Source of the DNA: Chryseobacterium edaphi | GTDB taxonomy: Bacteria > Bacteroidota > Bacteroidia > Flavobacteriales > Weeksellaceae | Assembly: GCF_025628985.1 (NCBI RefSeq) | Contig: NZ_JAOTEM010000001.1 | Coordinates: forward strand, 620,001 to 684,000 | Direction of reading: 5' to 3' | DNA length: 64,000 bases | Shown here: piece by piece, positions 24,554 to 33,465 of the stretch | Position numbering within the stretch: the stretch's first letter is position 1 | Layout of the letters: the number at the start of each line of letters is the position of its first letter | Made by a program: the position numbers and the translations under genes | Notes under the pieces: generated by a model | What the model saw: only the letters and a program-made list of their open reading frames with translations | Database searches by the model: none | Told to the model about the DNA's origin: nothing

Positions 24554-27238
24554 TCATTGTTTTTTTATGTTTTTCGTCGGCAGGATGATGGTAAACGTCA
24601 CACCCAATCCGCTGTTTTCTGCTTTTATGGTTCCATTGTGGGCTTCGATAATTCTTTTTGAAATTGCCAGTCCAAGGCCGCTTCCGGTAGGTTTGATAAT
24701 GTTTTGATTTTTAGACTGATAAAATTTATCGAAAATCATTTCCAGATCTTCTTCGGGAATATTTTTCCCAGTATTGAAAATTGTAATGATCAAATCATCG
24801 TCTTTCTCTGAAAGTTTCGTCTGAATAATTCCCTGTTCATCAGTAAATTTCAATGCATTTCCCAAAATATTCTGGAATAACTGGATAAATCTCGCTTCAT
24901 CATATTCAAACTGGTAATGCTTCAATAAATCAACTTCGCTGACCTGAATAAATTTCTGCTGAATCAAATGCAAGATAGGATTTAAAGCTTTTTTATAGGT
25001 TTCAATAATGTTATTTTCCTGAATATTTAAAGCAATTTCTCCGTGTTGAAGCTTATCAAGATATAAAATATCATTGATAATTTCACTGAGACGGTCAGAC
25101 TCTGTGATGATGTTATTTAAAAATTCTTTTTTAATATCTAACGGAATATCGTCGTCATCCGCTAAAATTTCTCCTGCCGAACGTATTGCTGTAATTGGAG
25201 TTCTCAGTTCATGCGCAACAGAATCCAGAAAATCGTCCTTCTGACGGTCTTTCACGATGAGATTTTCATTGGCGGCACTGAGGTCGTTCGAGAGCTGTTT
25301 CAGCTCTTCAGATTTCTCGGTCAGTTTTTTATTCAGCGTGATATTCTCTTTTGATTCTTCCAGAATATTTAATACTTCCTTCAATGAAATTTTATCTTCC
25401 TTGGTTACGCCTTCAATCAGAATTTTTGCCGATGCTGTCCCAATTCTTCCTGCTAGAAGATTTTCAGAAAATTTAATAAATCTTGAATCGGCCGTTTCAG
25501 TTTGTGAATCGATATTGTATTTAATATTGAAGATCCGCATCGCCTGTTCGGTTTTCTTTTTGCCTAAAAAACGTTCCAGAATATTTTGAATATCAGAAAC
25601 ATAAGCAGTTCCACGCCAAATGAATGCATTTTCGTGATTCTGAATGTATTTATCGATATCAACATACAATTCGGCAAAATTTCTTTCACGGTAATTTCCT
25701 TTCATACTTACGGAAAGTATCGTAAATAGGGCAGTGTTTACCAAAATCGACCAAAAGAAAATTTCAGGAATTCGGGTTAAAAACGAGATGTCAAAAAACT
25801 GAAAAGCATTATACAAATCTCTTAAAACTCCTTTCAGTTCAGAATTATAAGAAAAATAATACTGAGGAATAATCAATCCGAAATAACAGATAATTAATCC
25901 AGCTAAAAGTCCGGCCACGGCGCCCTGATAACTACCTCTTCTCCAGAATATCGCTCCAAAAAACGCAGGTGCTAATTGTGCGATGATTACAAAGGAAATC
26001 AGTCCGACAGAATCTAAAGAAGTTTTTAAAATGAAATATTTATAAAAGGCAAAAGCAACTATAATCAACCCGAAAATCGAGAATTTACGGATGTTCGTAA
26101 TGTTTCTTGTATTTTGAACTTCATTTTCAGCTTTAAATTTACCCAATAAACCGTAGGGAATAATTAAATTGTTTGATAGCATGATCGACAGTGTAATCGC
26201 CGAAATAATAATCATTGAAATACATGAACTCAAACCTCCCAAAAACACCAGAACAGTAATCAAAGTATTGTTAAAATGTTGCGGAATGAGAATAGAGTAG
26301 AACTCGGGATTCACGTTTTGTCCGTTAAAAATCAATCTTCCGCCCCAGGCAATAGGGAAGATGAAAATCGTAAATATTAAAAGGTAGAGAGGGAAAAACC
26401 AGATTGCAGTTTTGATGTGTTTTTCCTGTCTGTTTTCAACGATTGCGGTGTGAAACTGTCTCGGTAAAATACAGATGGCTGTTCCGGAAATCATGCAGAG
26501 AACCATCCAGTTCATCGCACCTTCAATTCCGTTAAATGTATTTTTTGCTTTAAAATCAGGGAATTTGCTGGCTTTTTGATAGAGGTCTGAAAATCCGTCG
26601 AATGCATAATAGATAACGAATAATCCCAAAATAATAATAAAGAATAATTTCAGGAAGCTTTCCAGGGCAATGGCGGAAATAATTCCCAAACGCTTTTCTG
26701 AGGCATCAACATACTTTGTTCCGTAATATGATGAGAAAACTGCGATTAGTATAACAACAAAAGTTCCGCTGTCCGTTAAAATATTTTGAGAAAATTTAGT
26801 TTCTGTAACCAAATGAAAAGTCTCGGAAATCGCTTTGATCTGCAATCCGATGTATGGAATAATTGCAAACAGACAAACCAGAGTGATGATTGCACTGAAA
26901 CTACGGCTGTTTCCATATCTTAATGAAATAAAATCGGCCAAACTGCTGATTTTATTGACTCTCGAAATACGGACAATCCGGGTATTAATGTAAATCCAGG
27001 CCGGAATCACCATGATGGGACCGATGTAAATCGGTAAATAATTGAGTCCGCCGGTCGCTGCCACGCCGATACTTCCATAATAAGTCCACGCGGTGCAGTA
27101 CACAGCAAGCGACAGTGCATAGATGTAGGGATTATTGATCCAGATCTTACTCTTTTTCTTCTCTGCCAAATGGGCGACTAAGAACAGAAGTGCGAGGTAA
27201 ATAAGGACAACGATAAATAATGCGAAACTACTCATCAT
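24554..27238 (-). CDS. SSS-family transporter fused to a sensor histidine kinase (CbrA/CrbS-like)
   Basis: An 894-residue fusion. Residues 1 to about 500 form a sodium:solute symporter-like unit with about thirteen spans. A cytosolic STAC-type linker follows (about 520-625), then a coiled coil and a histidine kinase with the H-box VAHELRTPITAIRS (His near residue 675) and an HATPase domain (NILGNALKFTD, GSGLGLAISKRIIEAH). Such proteins sense or transport small carboxylates or amino acids. In Vibrio and Pseudomonas the equivalents control acs. Its first 11 bases overlap the upstream small membrane gene, and the receiver gene follows, so all three are coupled. Confidence 0.92.
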   Translation of the reverse strand: MMSSFALFIVVLIYLALLFLVAHLAEKKKSKIWINNPYIYALSLAVYCTAWTYYGSIGVAATGGLNYLPIYIGPIMVIPAWIYINTRIVRISRVNKISSLADFISLRYGNSRSFSAIITLVCLFAIIPYIGLQIKAISETFHLVTETKFSQNILTDSGTFVVILIAVFSSYYGTKYVDASEKRLGIISAIALESFLKLFFIIILGLFVIYYAFDGFSDLYQKASKFPDFKAKNTFNGIEGAMNWMVLCMISGTAICILPRQFHTAIVENRQEKHIKTAIWFFPLYLLIFTIFIFPIAWGGRLIFNGQNVNPEFYSILIPQHFNNTLITVLVFLGGLSSCISMIIISAITLSIMLSNNLIIPYGLLGKFKAENEVQNTRNITNIRKFSIFGLIIVAFAFYKYFILKTSLDSVGLISFVIIAQLAPAFFGAIFWRRGSYQGAVAGLLAGLIICYFGLIIPQYYFSYNSELKGVLRDLYNAFQFFDISFLTRIPEIFFWSILVNTALFTILSVSMKGNYRERNFAELYVDIDKYIQNHENAFIWRGTAYVSDIQNILERFLGKKKTEQAMRIFNIKYNIDSQTETADSRFIKFSENLLAGRIGTASAKILIEGVTKEDKISLKEVLNILEESKENITLNKKLTEKSEELKQLSNDLSAANENLIVKDRQKDDFLDSVAHELRTPITAIRSAGEILADDDDIPLDIKKEFLNNIITESDRLSEIINDILYLDKLQHGEIALNIQENNIIETYKKALNPILHLIQQKFIQVSEVDLLKHYQFEYDEARFIQLFQNILGNALKFTDEQGIIQTKLSEKDDDLIITIFNTGKNIPEEDLEMIFDKFYQSKNQNIIKPTGSGLGLAISKRIIEAHNGTIKAENSGLGVTFTIILPTKNIKKQ

Positions 27239-27422
27239 ATTTTTTTATGATTACAAAAGAAATAATGATGGAAATCATCCAGACTGCGAAGAAATAAACA
27301 AGAATCATCGGATATCCAAAAACCTCCCTCTCACTGTTGAAAAGCAATGAAATCGGAATGCTGAACGCAATTAAAAGGCCTACGCTCAGAATAATCAGTT
27401 TTTGCTCGTGACGCTTTTTCAT
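27228..27422 (-). CDS. Small two-span membrane protein, likely partner of the SSS-kinase
   Basis: A 64-residue protein with two transmembrane segments separated by a short loop containing FNSEREVFGYPMIL. The G-x-P in the loop, the size and the position directly upstream of, and overlapping by 11 bases, a sodium:solute symporter-type gene match the small DUF3311-like accessory subunits found beside SSS transporters. No function has been proved for that family as far as I know. Assignment to it is by pattern only. Confidence 0.75.
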   Translation of the reverse strand: MKKRHEQKLIILSVGLLIAFSIPISLLFNSEREVFGYPMILVYFFAVWMISIIISFVIIKKYDE

Positions 27423-27597
27423 AAGTGATTATTGATGATTTGTGAATGATTTGAATCTTTTAATATTATTGATTTCGAATGAGATTTAAATAAAAATTTT
27501 CTTTTCCCCAGCCCTAAAGGGAGGAAAACTTCTATTAAAAACGATAATTGATGAACAGACCGAAATCATTCATCAATTATCATCTATCATTTATAAA
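27423..27597. repeat. Gap with hairpin and ATCATTCATCAA-type repeat
   Basis: Contains a small hairpin (TTTTCC at 27502, CCCTAAAGGG, GGAAAA) and then ATTCATCAATTATCAT ending in TTTATAAATTA. A closely similar ending, ATTATCATTTATAAATAG preceded by AATCATTCATCAA, occurs just before argD (about 34847-34880), so this is a dispersed intergenic repeat. Confidence 0.55.
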
Positions 27598-27822
27598 TTA
27601 TTTCTCGTCAGAATATTCTCCAGTTAATGAATAATATCCGAAGATGGCCAATCCGCCTGTGACAATCGGAACCAATACAAAAAGTATAATGATGCCGAAC
27701 ACAAGGTCTTCCTGTTTTCCTGATGTGATTTTAGGGATGCCCATCACCGTTATTCCAAAATAGGCGACGATCAGGGCGGCTAAAATCCATACAATGCCTA
27801 ATATTTTTTTTAATCCGTTCAT
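27598..27822 (-). CDS. Small two-span membrane protein of unknown function
   Basis: A 74-residue protein with two hydrophobic helices (about residues 6-28 and 42-64) and a short acidic tail. I do not recognise a named function. It lies 44 bases after the MHS-type symporter gene and is probably co-transcribed with it. Small membrane proteins in this position are seen beside MFS symporters in Bacteroidota, so an accessory role in transport is possible but unproven. Confidence 0.7.
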   Translation of the reverse strand: MNGLKKILGIVWILAALIVAYFGITVMGIPKITSGKQEDLVFGIIILFVLVPIVTGGLAIFGYYSLTGEYSDEK

Positions 27823-27866
27823 TTTAGTAGATTTAAAATTAATAAATTTTTGAGTGATTATCCCTA

Positions 27867-29447
27867 TTAATCGTGGATATTGTTATTCTTATTTTTCAGA
27901 TAAATTAATCCGATGACTAAACAGACTGCGGCAACTCCGATCGGATACCAAAGTCCTTCAAGATACCACGTCGTATGTCCTGCATCTTTTCCGGAAGTTA
28001 CGAGATAAGTAGCTACTGCTGGAAGCAATCCTCCAAAAACCCCATTTCCAATATGATACGGCAACGACATCGATGTATAACGGATTCTCACTGGGAACAT
28101 TTCAACTAAAAATGCTGCTATCGGACCGTAAACCATCGTCACAAAAATCACCTGAATAAATACAAGGAACACTAAATACCATCTCGTGTCGTCGTTTAAC
28201 GTAATCGATGTTGAAACTTTTGGCTCTTCCGCTTTTCCGTCTTTCATCACAGGACCGGCGGCTGACCAGTGAACGATGCTGTCTTTTTTAATTAAAGTTC
28301 CGTCTGTATAAGTCGTTTCTTTGTGGAATGTCACTAAACTGTCTGATGCAATCGTTTTGTGAATGGCTGCCACTCTTGTTTCTTTAATGCCTTCATTTGC
28401 AACTGTTTTCGCTTCAATATTGACGCTTTTGTACATCGCATCATAAATTGGTCTGTAGGCTAAGATTGCAACCAGCATTCCGGTCATCATAATCGCTTTT
28501 CGACCAATTTTATCTGAAAGCCAACCAAAAAATACGAAGAACGGTGTTCCCATCAAAAGTGCTGTTGCCATCAGATAATCAACCTGCATCGAATTGATGT
28601 TCATTACTTTTTGAAGGAAACTCATCGCATAAAACTGTCCGGTGTACCAGATGACCCCTTGTCCCATCGCAGCTCCGAATAAAGCCAACAATACAAATTT
28701 GAAATTGAATTTATTCCCGAAACTTTCTTTTAAAGGATTTTTTGAAGTTTTACCTTCACTCTTAGCCTTTGCAAAAAGCGGAGATTCCTTCATGTTTTTT
28801 CTGATGAAATATGAAACTCCAACCATTAAAATCGAAATCCAGAACGGAACTCTCCATCCCCACGAGTCAAAGTCTTCTGCAGAAAGTGTGTTTTTAGTAA
28901 TTAAAATAACGATCAGTGAAATGAAAAGTCCTGCTGTTGCGGTAGTCTGAATCCAGGAAGTCCAGTAACCTCTTCTGTGTGGCTGCGAATATTCTGCAAC
29001 ATAAGTTGCTGCGCCACCGTATTCTCCACCTAAAGCCAAACCCTGTAAAAGTCTTAAAATTAAAACTAAAACCGGCGCCATAAATCCGATCGTTTCATAT
29101 CCCGGAATACATCCGATCAGGAAGGTTGAGAATCCCATGATCAATAAAGTCACTAAGAAAGTATATTTTCTCCCGATGATATCTCCCAGTCTTCCGAAAA
29201 ACAGGGCTCCGAAAGGTCTCACTACAAATCCAGCCGCAAAAGTGGCCAGCGTAGATAAAAATGCTGCAGTAGGATTATCTGCGGGAAAGAATTTGGTCGC
29301 CAAAACGACTGCCAGACTTCCGAAAATATAGAAATCATACCATTCTATCAAGGTTCCGAGGGACGATGCGGTAATCACGCTCCAGATGGTGCGGTTTTTC
29401 TGCTTATCTGTCATATTCTCGTAAACATCGTGGTGTTGTTCGCTCAT
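27867..29447 (-). CDS. MFS metabolite:H+ symporter (MHS family) with a large inserted loop
   Basis: A 526-residue permease. The ATG at 29447 is preferred to an in-frame TTG 24 bases upstream. It has twelve spans and the MHS signatures GTLIEWYDFYIFG near the N-terminus and GRLGDIIGRKYTF (motif A). Members import organic acids or osmolytes with protons. An unusual hydrophilic stretch of about 75 residues (roughly 335-412, Thr/Lys/Glu-rich) is inserted between spans in the C-terminal half, beyond the normal loop. The operon also holds a porin and two short-chain acyl-CoA ligases, so short carboxylates are the likely substrate. Confidence 0.88.
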   Translation of the reverse strand: MSEQHHDVYENMTDKQKNRTIWSVITASSLGTLIEWYDFYIFGSLAVVLATKFFPADNPTAAFLSTLATFAAGFVVRPFGALFFGRLGDIIGRKYTFLVTLLIMGFSTFLIGCIPGYETIGFMAPVLVLILRLLQGLALGGEYGGAATYVAEYSQPHRRGYWTSWIQTTATAGLFISLIVILITKNTLSAEDFDSWGWRVPFWISILMVGVSYFIRKNMKESPLFAKAKSEGKTSKNPLKESFGNKFNFKFVLLALFGAAMGQGVIWYTGQFYAMSFLQKVMNINSMQVDYLMATALLMGTPFFVFFGWLSDKIGRKAIMMTGMLVAILAYRPIYDAMYKSVNIEAKTVANEGIKETRVAAIHKTIASDSLVTFHKETTYTDGTLIKKDSIVHWSAAGPVMKDGKAEEPKVSTSITLNDDTRWYLVFLVFIQVIFVTMVYGPIAAFLVEMFPVRIRYTSMSLPYHIGNGVFGGLLPAVATYLVTSGKDAGHTTWYLEGLWYPIGVAAVCLVIGLIYLKNKNNNIHD

Positions 29448-29493
29448 ATCAATAGATTTTTTTGTTAACAATTAAATTTAAATGGAAGTGGTT

Positions 29494-30873
29494 TTATAAG
29501 TAAATCTGAAGCTGTACAATAAATTCGCCTTTAGATTTAGGGTTTTCTGTCGGACTTGTGTAAACGGGTCTGGTAGAATATTGTGTAGTGATTTTTGCGT
29601 GATGACCGTCTAAAAACCAGTTGGCTCCAACATCAAACTGCGACGATGGTTTATCAAACGCTTCAAAATCTTTATACGTATATGCAGCAAAAGGCTGGAT
29701 TCTGATTTTCGGTTTTTCTGATTGATTTGGAAGTAACAAACCTGCCTGAGCGTAAACCACATTTCCGGTTCCAATCATCGGTTGAAGATTTCCGGGACCA
29801 GCTAAAGCTCTTTGTCCGACAAAATTCGGGTCGTTGGCTGCGATGTTCATTGTACCTAAATTTCTCACGTAATTCGGTCCGAAATTATAGTTGAAATATC
29901 CTGCGTAGGCCGAAACTGCCATTTTATTTTTCGCTTCTCCCAAAGGAATATCAGCAAAAGCATCTACAGAAAGTAAGGTAATATCGTGTTTTTCGATGTT
30001 TGAATTGACTGAAGTTCTCGTTCCTTCCGCCTGATGGTAAAATCCGGCACCCACATTGAAAACTTTTTTGGTTCCCAGATAAGAACCTACTTTGAAAGGA
30101 AGAAGATTGGATTCTGTGTCTAAAAACTGATATTCAAAATAACCTGCTTTAGACCAGTTTGGGTTTCCGTTGTTATCAACCGCAACTTCATTTCCTGGAA
30201 TTAAAGTGTTGGCCGGAACTAAATCTGTTGCGAAAGGTTTGTTTAAACTCATCCGGTATTCAAATTTTCCATATTTACCTTTGGCAAAAAGCCCCATCTG
30301 TCTCGCAAACTGATCTGAATTATCAATCAAAGGCCAACTGAAAACCGGAGAATCCAAAGTCAGAAAGTTCAGCGTGGAAGCCATTGTCATACGCGAAAGT
30401 CCCATGTAATAATGAAGTCCGCCTCCTAATGTTAAGCTGAATTTTCCTGCTTCACCAGGCATTACGACTGCATATTCATTCCATGCATCGTGAAAGAAAA
30501 GCTGAGGTTTTTTACCGTTTCCGTAGCCACCGGTTCCTGTTGTTCCTGTCGCGCCACCGTTGATGAAAGTCTGATTGTTAATCCCGAAATGGGTGAGAAT
30601 CATGTAGCGCTTCGTGATTTGAGCGTAGGCTAAAATACGTGCCCGTCGGTTTCCTAAATTCCAGGTATTGTCAGTGGGTTCGCCGCCAACCATACTTCCG
30701 GGGTTCATTTCGGTGTTCCGGATCCAGAACTGATCCCAGAGAATAAATCTGACATATTTATCTCCTTCAGGATTTAAATTTATTTTTAAACCATTTCCAT
30801 AATCAGGAGAACCCTGACCGTATACAGAACTGCTTATTAAAGCTAATCCAATAAAACTTAATATTTTCTTCAT
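29494..30873 (-). CDS. Outer-membrane porin, OprO/OprP-like
   Basis: A 459-residue exported protein with a signal peptide (1-19, ending SVYGQ) and beta-barrel features throughout: RRARILAYAQITKRYMILTHFG, YEYRMSLNKP-type strands and a C-terminal aromatic strand ending VQLQIYL. It resembles the phosphate-selective porin family in pattern, but the name does not define the substrate. It is the first gene of the leftward carboxylate block, 46 bases before the symporter gene, so it probably lets the same solutes through the outer membrane. Confidence 0.78.
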   Translation of the reverse strand: MKKILSFIGLALISSSVYGQGSPDYGNGLKINLNPEGDKYVRFILWDQFWIRNTEMNPGSMVGGEPTDNTWNLGNRRARILAYAQITKRYMILTHFGINNQTFINGGATGTTGTGGYGNGKKPQLFFHDAWNEYAVVMPGEAGKFSLTLGGGLHYYMGLSRMTMASTLNFLTLDSPVFSWPLIDNSDQFARQMGLFAKGKYGKFEYRMSLNKPFATDLVPANTLIPGNEVAVDNNGNPNWSKAGYFEYQFLDTESNLLPFKVGSYLGTKKVFNVGAGFYHQAEGTRTSVNSNIEKHDITLLSVDAFADIPLGEAKNKMAVSAYAGYFNYNFGPNYVRNLGTMNIAANDPNFVGQRALAGPGNLQPMIGTGNVVYAQAGLLLPNQSEKPKIRIQPFAAYTYKDFEAFDKPSSQFDVGANWFLDGHHAKITTQYSTRPVYTSPTENPKSKGEFIVQLQIYL

Positions 30874-31089
30874 AAATTATTAATTTTTTGGCTGTTATTT
30901 TGTGAAAGCCAAATTGGAATTAATAATTTAGTTATAAAAATTCAGTATATATTAGTGGTGATGATATAGTTGATTAATGATTAATGATGATTGATGGGTC
31001 GAAAAATTGAAATACTTAATAAGAATTTTAATTTTAAATATCTGATTTAAAGATTATTTAAAAATTTTATTGATGTTCTTGAAATTTAA

Positions 31090-31111
31090 TTTTAGCAGAA
31101 ATGTGCTAAAA
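31090..31111 (-). terminator. Weak hairpin after the zinc-ribbon HTH gene
   Basis: TTTTAGCA and TGCTAAAA pair around a 6-nt loop, 11 bases after the leftward stop at 31122. It has only a poor T run. The remaining DNA from 30874 to 31089 is A/T-rich, and I see no gene in it. Confidence 0.45.
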
Positions 31112-31121
31112 ATATTTGAAT

Positions 31122-31538
31122 TTATTTTTTAAATCTTTCCCATTTAATCAACATATACTTGTCAGCAAATTGAGTGATAATCAGACCGGAATCTTTAATG
31201 TTTTCTTCTTTTGAAATATATTCAATCAACTCATTTTGCTTTAAAATTTTATAAACCGGATGGAAATCAGAGTGGGGTGGTCTTGTAATATTATATTTCT
31301 TAATCCACGAACTGATGGTTACATGAGAAACACCGATAATCCTTTCTATTTCACGGAAACTTAAACCTTCAAGATATAACTGAAGTGCTTTCGTTACATA
31401 ATAATCATCAATTTTTTTACCTAATTTTTTTACAGTAAAGTAGTAATTGCAGTCCTTACAGTGGAATCTTTGTTTCTCATTAATGATTCCGCTTTTTACG
31501 ACTTTTTCACTCTTACATTTCGGACAGATACTTTCCAT
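31122..31538 (-). CDS. Zinc-ribbon/helix-turn-helix protein with IS1-like N-terminus
   Basis: A 138-residue protein. The ATG at 31538 is chosen because the Cys motifs start at once. A zinc ribbon (Cys5, Cys8, Cys27, Cys30) is followed by a helix-turn-helix (about 58-82, LSFREIERIIGVSHVTISSWIKKYN), the same two DNA-binding modules as the N-terminus of IS1-type transposases. There is no DDE catalytic domain. The C-terminal 50 residues (ending YMLIKWERFKK) are unfamiliar. No inverted repeats or target duplication flank it. It is divergent from the arginine cluster and could be a domesticated regulator of it. Confidence 0.8.
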   Translation of the reverse strand: MESICPKCKSEKVVKSGIINEKQRFHCKDCNYYFTVKKLGKKIDDYYVTKALQLYLEGLSFREIERIIGVSHVTISSWIKKYNITRPPHSDFHPVYKILKQNELIEYISKEENIKDSGLIITQFADKYMLIKWERFKK

Positions 31539-31591
31539 ATATAGTATTTTAGCAAATATATAACAATTTAGCAATATTAAATTTTAACAAT

Positions 31592-31661
31592 AAGATAATT
31601 ATACCTGTTAATATTAATTAAACAATAAAATTATCTTTTTAATTTGTTTTTTAAAGATAAT
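31592..31661. promoter_or_regulatory. Triple AAGATAAT motif in the divergent arg promoter region
   Basis: AAGATAATT at 31592-31600 is the inverse complement of AATTATCTT at 31629-31637, and a third AAGATAAT lies at 31654-31661, close to the -33 box of the arg promoter. The arrangement suits an operator for a dimeric regulator, perhaps the divergent zinc-ribbon HTH protein, but no regulator has been tested. Confidence 0.4.
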
Positions 31662-31675
31662 ATGTTTTAAATTTG
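31643..31675 (+). promoter_or_regulatory. Probable promoter of the arginine cluster
   Basis: TTTG at 31643-31646 and TAAATTTG at 31668-31675 match the Bacteroidota -33/-7 pattern with a 21-nt spacer. The first arg-cluster ATG is at 31697. On the other strand TATATTTG (31553-31560) could serve the divergent gene. Confidence 0.6.
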
Positions 31676-31696
31676 CCAAAAAATTCAGATAAATAA

Positions 31697-32296
31697 ATGG
31701 AAATACAAATTTCCTCATGCGAACATTTAATGTATGTGAGTGAAATACAGCAGGAAATGTATGATTCTGCACAGCGACGGGGAACGGGAATCGCTAAACG
31801 TTCCATCGAATATTTAAGTAAAAAAATTTCGGAAGGTAACGCTGTGGTCGCTACTGAAAATGGTGAATGGGTAGGTTTCTGTTATATTGAAACTTGGTCT
31901 CACGGTCAGTTTGTAGCCAATTCGGGGCTGATCGTTTCTCCAAAATTCAGGCATGTAGGCATTGCAACTTTAATCAAAGACAGGGTGTTTGCTTTGTCAC
32001 GAGAAAAATTTCCAAATGCAAAAATATTTGGTTTAACCACAGGTTTGGCAGTGATGAAAATCAACAGTGACTTGGGATATAAACCGGTGATTTATTCTGA
32101 ATTGACGCAGGATGATGAGTTTTGGAGCGGATGCAAAAGCTGCGTGAATTATGAAATTTTAATGAAAAAAGAACGGAAAAACTGCCTTTGTACAGCAATG
32201 CTTTTCGTTCCTGAAAATAGTAAATTAAATGGCGTTGAAAATAATCAACCCGAAAATCAACATAAAAATGAGCAAGAAAGTAATCTTAGCATTTAG
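31697..32296 (+). CDS. GNAT acyltransferase, probable glutamate N-acyltransferase of arginine synthesis
   Basis: A 199-residue GNAT protein and the first gene of the arginine cluster. The acyl-CoA-binding loop is RHVGIATLI (residues 85-93). The C-terminal part has four cysteines (146, 149, 163, 165) in GCKSC and NCLC, which may bind a metal. Given its place and the absence of an argJ or long ArgA, it probably makes N-acetyl- or N-succinylglutamate. Which acyl group is used cannot be seen, although the downstream transcarbamylase points to succinyl. Its last 29 bases overlap argG, a sign of coupling. Confidence 0.75.
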   Translation: MEIQISSCEHLMYVSEIQQEMYDSAQRRGTGIAKRSIEYLSKKISEGNAVVATENGEWVGFCYIETWSHGQFVANSGLIVSPKFRHVGIATLIKDRVFALSREKFPNAKIFGLTTGLAVMKINSDLGYKPVIYSELTQDDEFWSGCKSCVNYEILMKKERKNCLCTAMLFVPENSKLNGVENNQPENQHKNEQESNLSI

Positions 32297-33461
32297 CGGA
32301 GGTCTCGATACCTCTTACTGTGCCAAATATCTGAGCGAAACACTTGGATATGAAGTATATGCAGTGACTGTAAATACCGGAGGTTTTTCTAAAGAGGAGG
32401 AAAAAGAACTGGAGAAAAAAGCCTTTCAACTTGGGGTGAAAGATTACAGGTGCGTTGATGCTCAGGAAGATTATTACAATTCTTGCGTAAAGTATCTGAT
32501 CTTTGGCAATGTATTGAAAAACAATACCTATCCGTTATCTGTAAGTGCTGAACGTACGATCCAGGCGCAGGAAATTGCGAAATATGCCATTGAAATCGGT
32601 GCTGATGCAATTGCTCACGGAAGTACAGGAGCCGGAAATGACCAGGTTCGTTTTGACTTGATTTTTCAGGTGATGTGTCCGAACGTAGAAATTATTACTC
32701 CGATTCGTGATTTGTCTCTGTCCCGTGAGGAGGAAATTGAATTTTTGAAAAGCCATGGCTACGAAATGGAATTTGAAAAGGCTCAATATTCCGTCAATAA
32801 AGGACTTTGGGGGACTTCAGTCGGCGGAAAAGAAACCCTGACTTCACGAAATTATCTTCCTGAGGAAGCTTTTCCATCTCAAATTAAAGAAACTAAGCCG
32901 TCAGAACTGGAAATTGAGTTCAAGAATGGTGAAGTTGTAGCGGTAAATGGAGAAAAATTTGAACATTCAATATATGCGATTCAAAAGATTGAAGAATTAG
33001 CTTCTGCGTACGGAATCGGTCGTGATATTCATGTTGGAGATACGATTGTAGGAATTAAAGGAAGGGTAGGATTTGAAGCGGCGGCGGCGTCTGTGATTAT
33101 AAAAGCGCACCATTTGTTGGAAAAACATACGCTTTCAAAATATCAGCAGATGATGAAATCTCAATTGTCTGATTGGTACGGAAACTGGCTTCACGAGGCA
33201 CTTTTCTTAGATCCTGTGATGAGAAATATCGAGTCTTTTTTAGTCGATTCTCAAAAAACAGTAAGTGGAAAAGTTTTTGTCACCCTTCATCCATACAGAT
33301 TTATCTTAAATGGAATTGAGTCTAAGCATGATCTAATGTCCGATAAATTCGGAAGTTATGGTGAAGCAAACAGAGCTTGGACGGGCGAAGATGTGAAAGG
33401 TTACACGAAAATTGTAAGCAATTCTTTAAATATTTATCATCAGATTAATTCTGCGTTATAA
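32268..33461 (+). CDS. argG: Argininosuccinate synthase
   Basis: A 397-residue ligase that joins citrulline and aspartate with ATP. The ATG at 32268 is preferred because the PP-loop motif LAFSGGLDTSYC then begins at residue 6, as in the family. An upstream in-frame start would add 13 residues. Further family motifs include AHGSTGAGNDQVRFD and the C-terminal SGKVFVTLHPYRF. The start lies inside the end of the GNAT gene. The next gene, argC, follows after 126 bases containing a three-hairpin repeat. Confidence 0.95.
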   Translation: MSKKVILAFSGGLDTSYCAKYLSETLGYEVYAVTVNTGGFSKEEEKELEKKAFQLGVKDYRCVDAQEDYYNSCVKYLIFGNVLKNNTYPLSVSAERTIQAQEIAKYAIEIGADAIAHGSTGAGNDQVRFDLIFQVMCPNVEIITPIRDLSLSREEEIEFLKSHGYEMEFEKAQYSVNKGLWGTSVGGKETLTSRNYLPEEAFPSQIKETKPSELEIEFKNGEVVAVNGEKFEHSIYAIQKIEELASAYGIGRDIHVGDTIVGIKGRVGFEAAAASVIIKAHHLLEKHTLSKYQQMMKSQLSDWYGNWLHEALFLDPVMRNIESFLVDSQKTVSGKVFVTLHPYRFILNGIESKHDLMSDKFGSYGEANRAWTGEDVKGYTKIVSNSLNIYHQINSAL

Positions 33462-33465
33462 GGAC

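Noticed and set aside
31122..31574. Active IS1 insertion sequence
   Set aside because: There is no DDE domain, no inverted repeats and no target duplication. Only the DNA-binding part resembles IS1.
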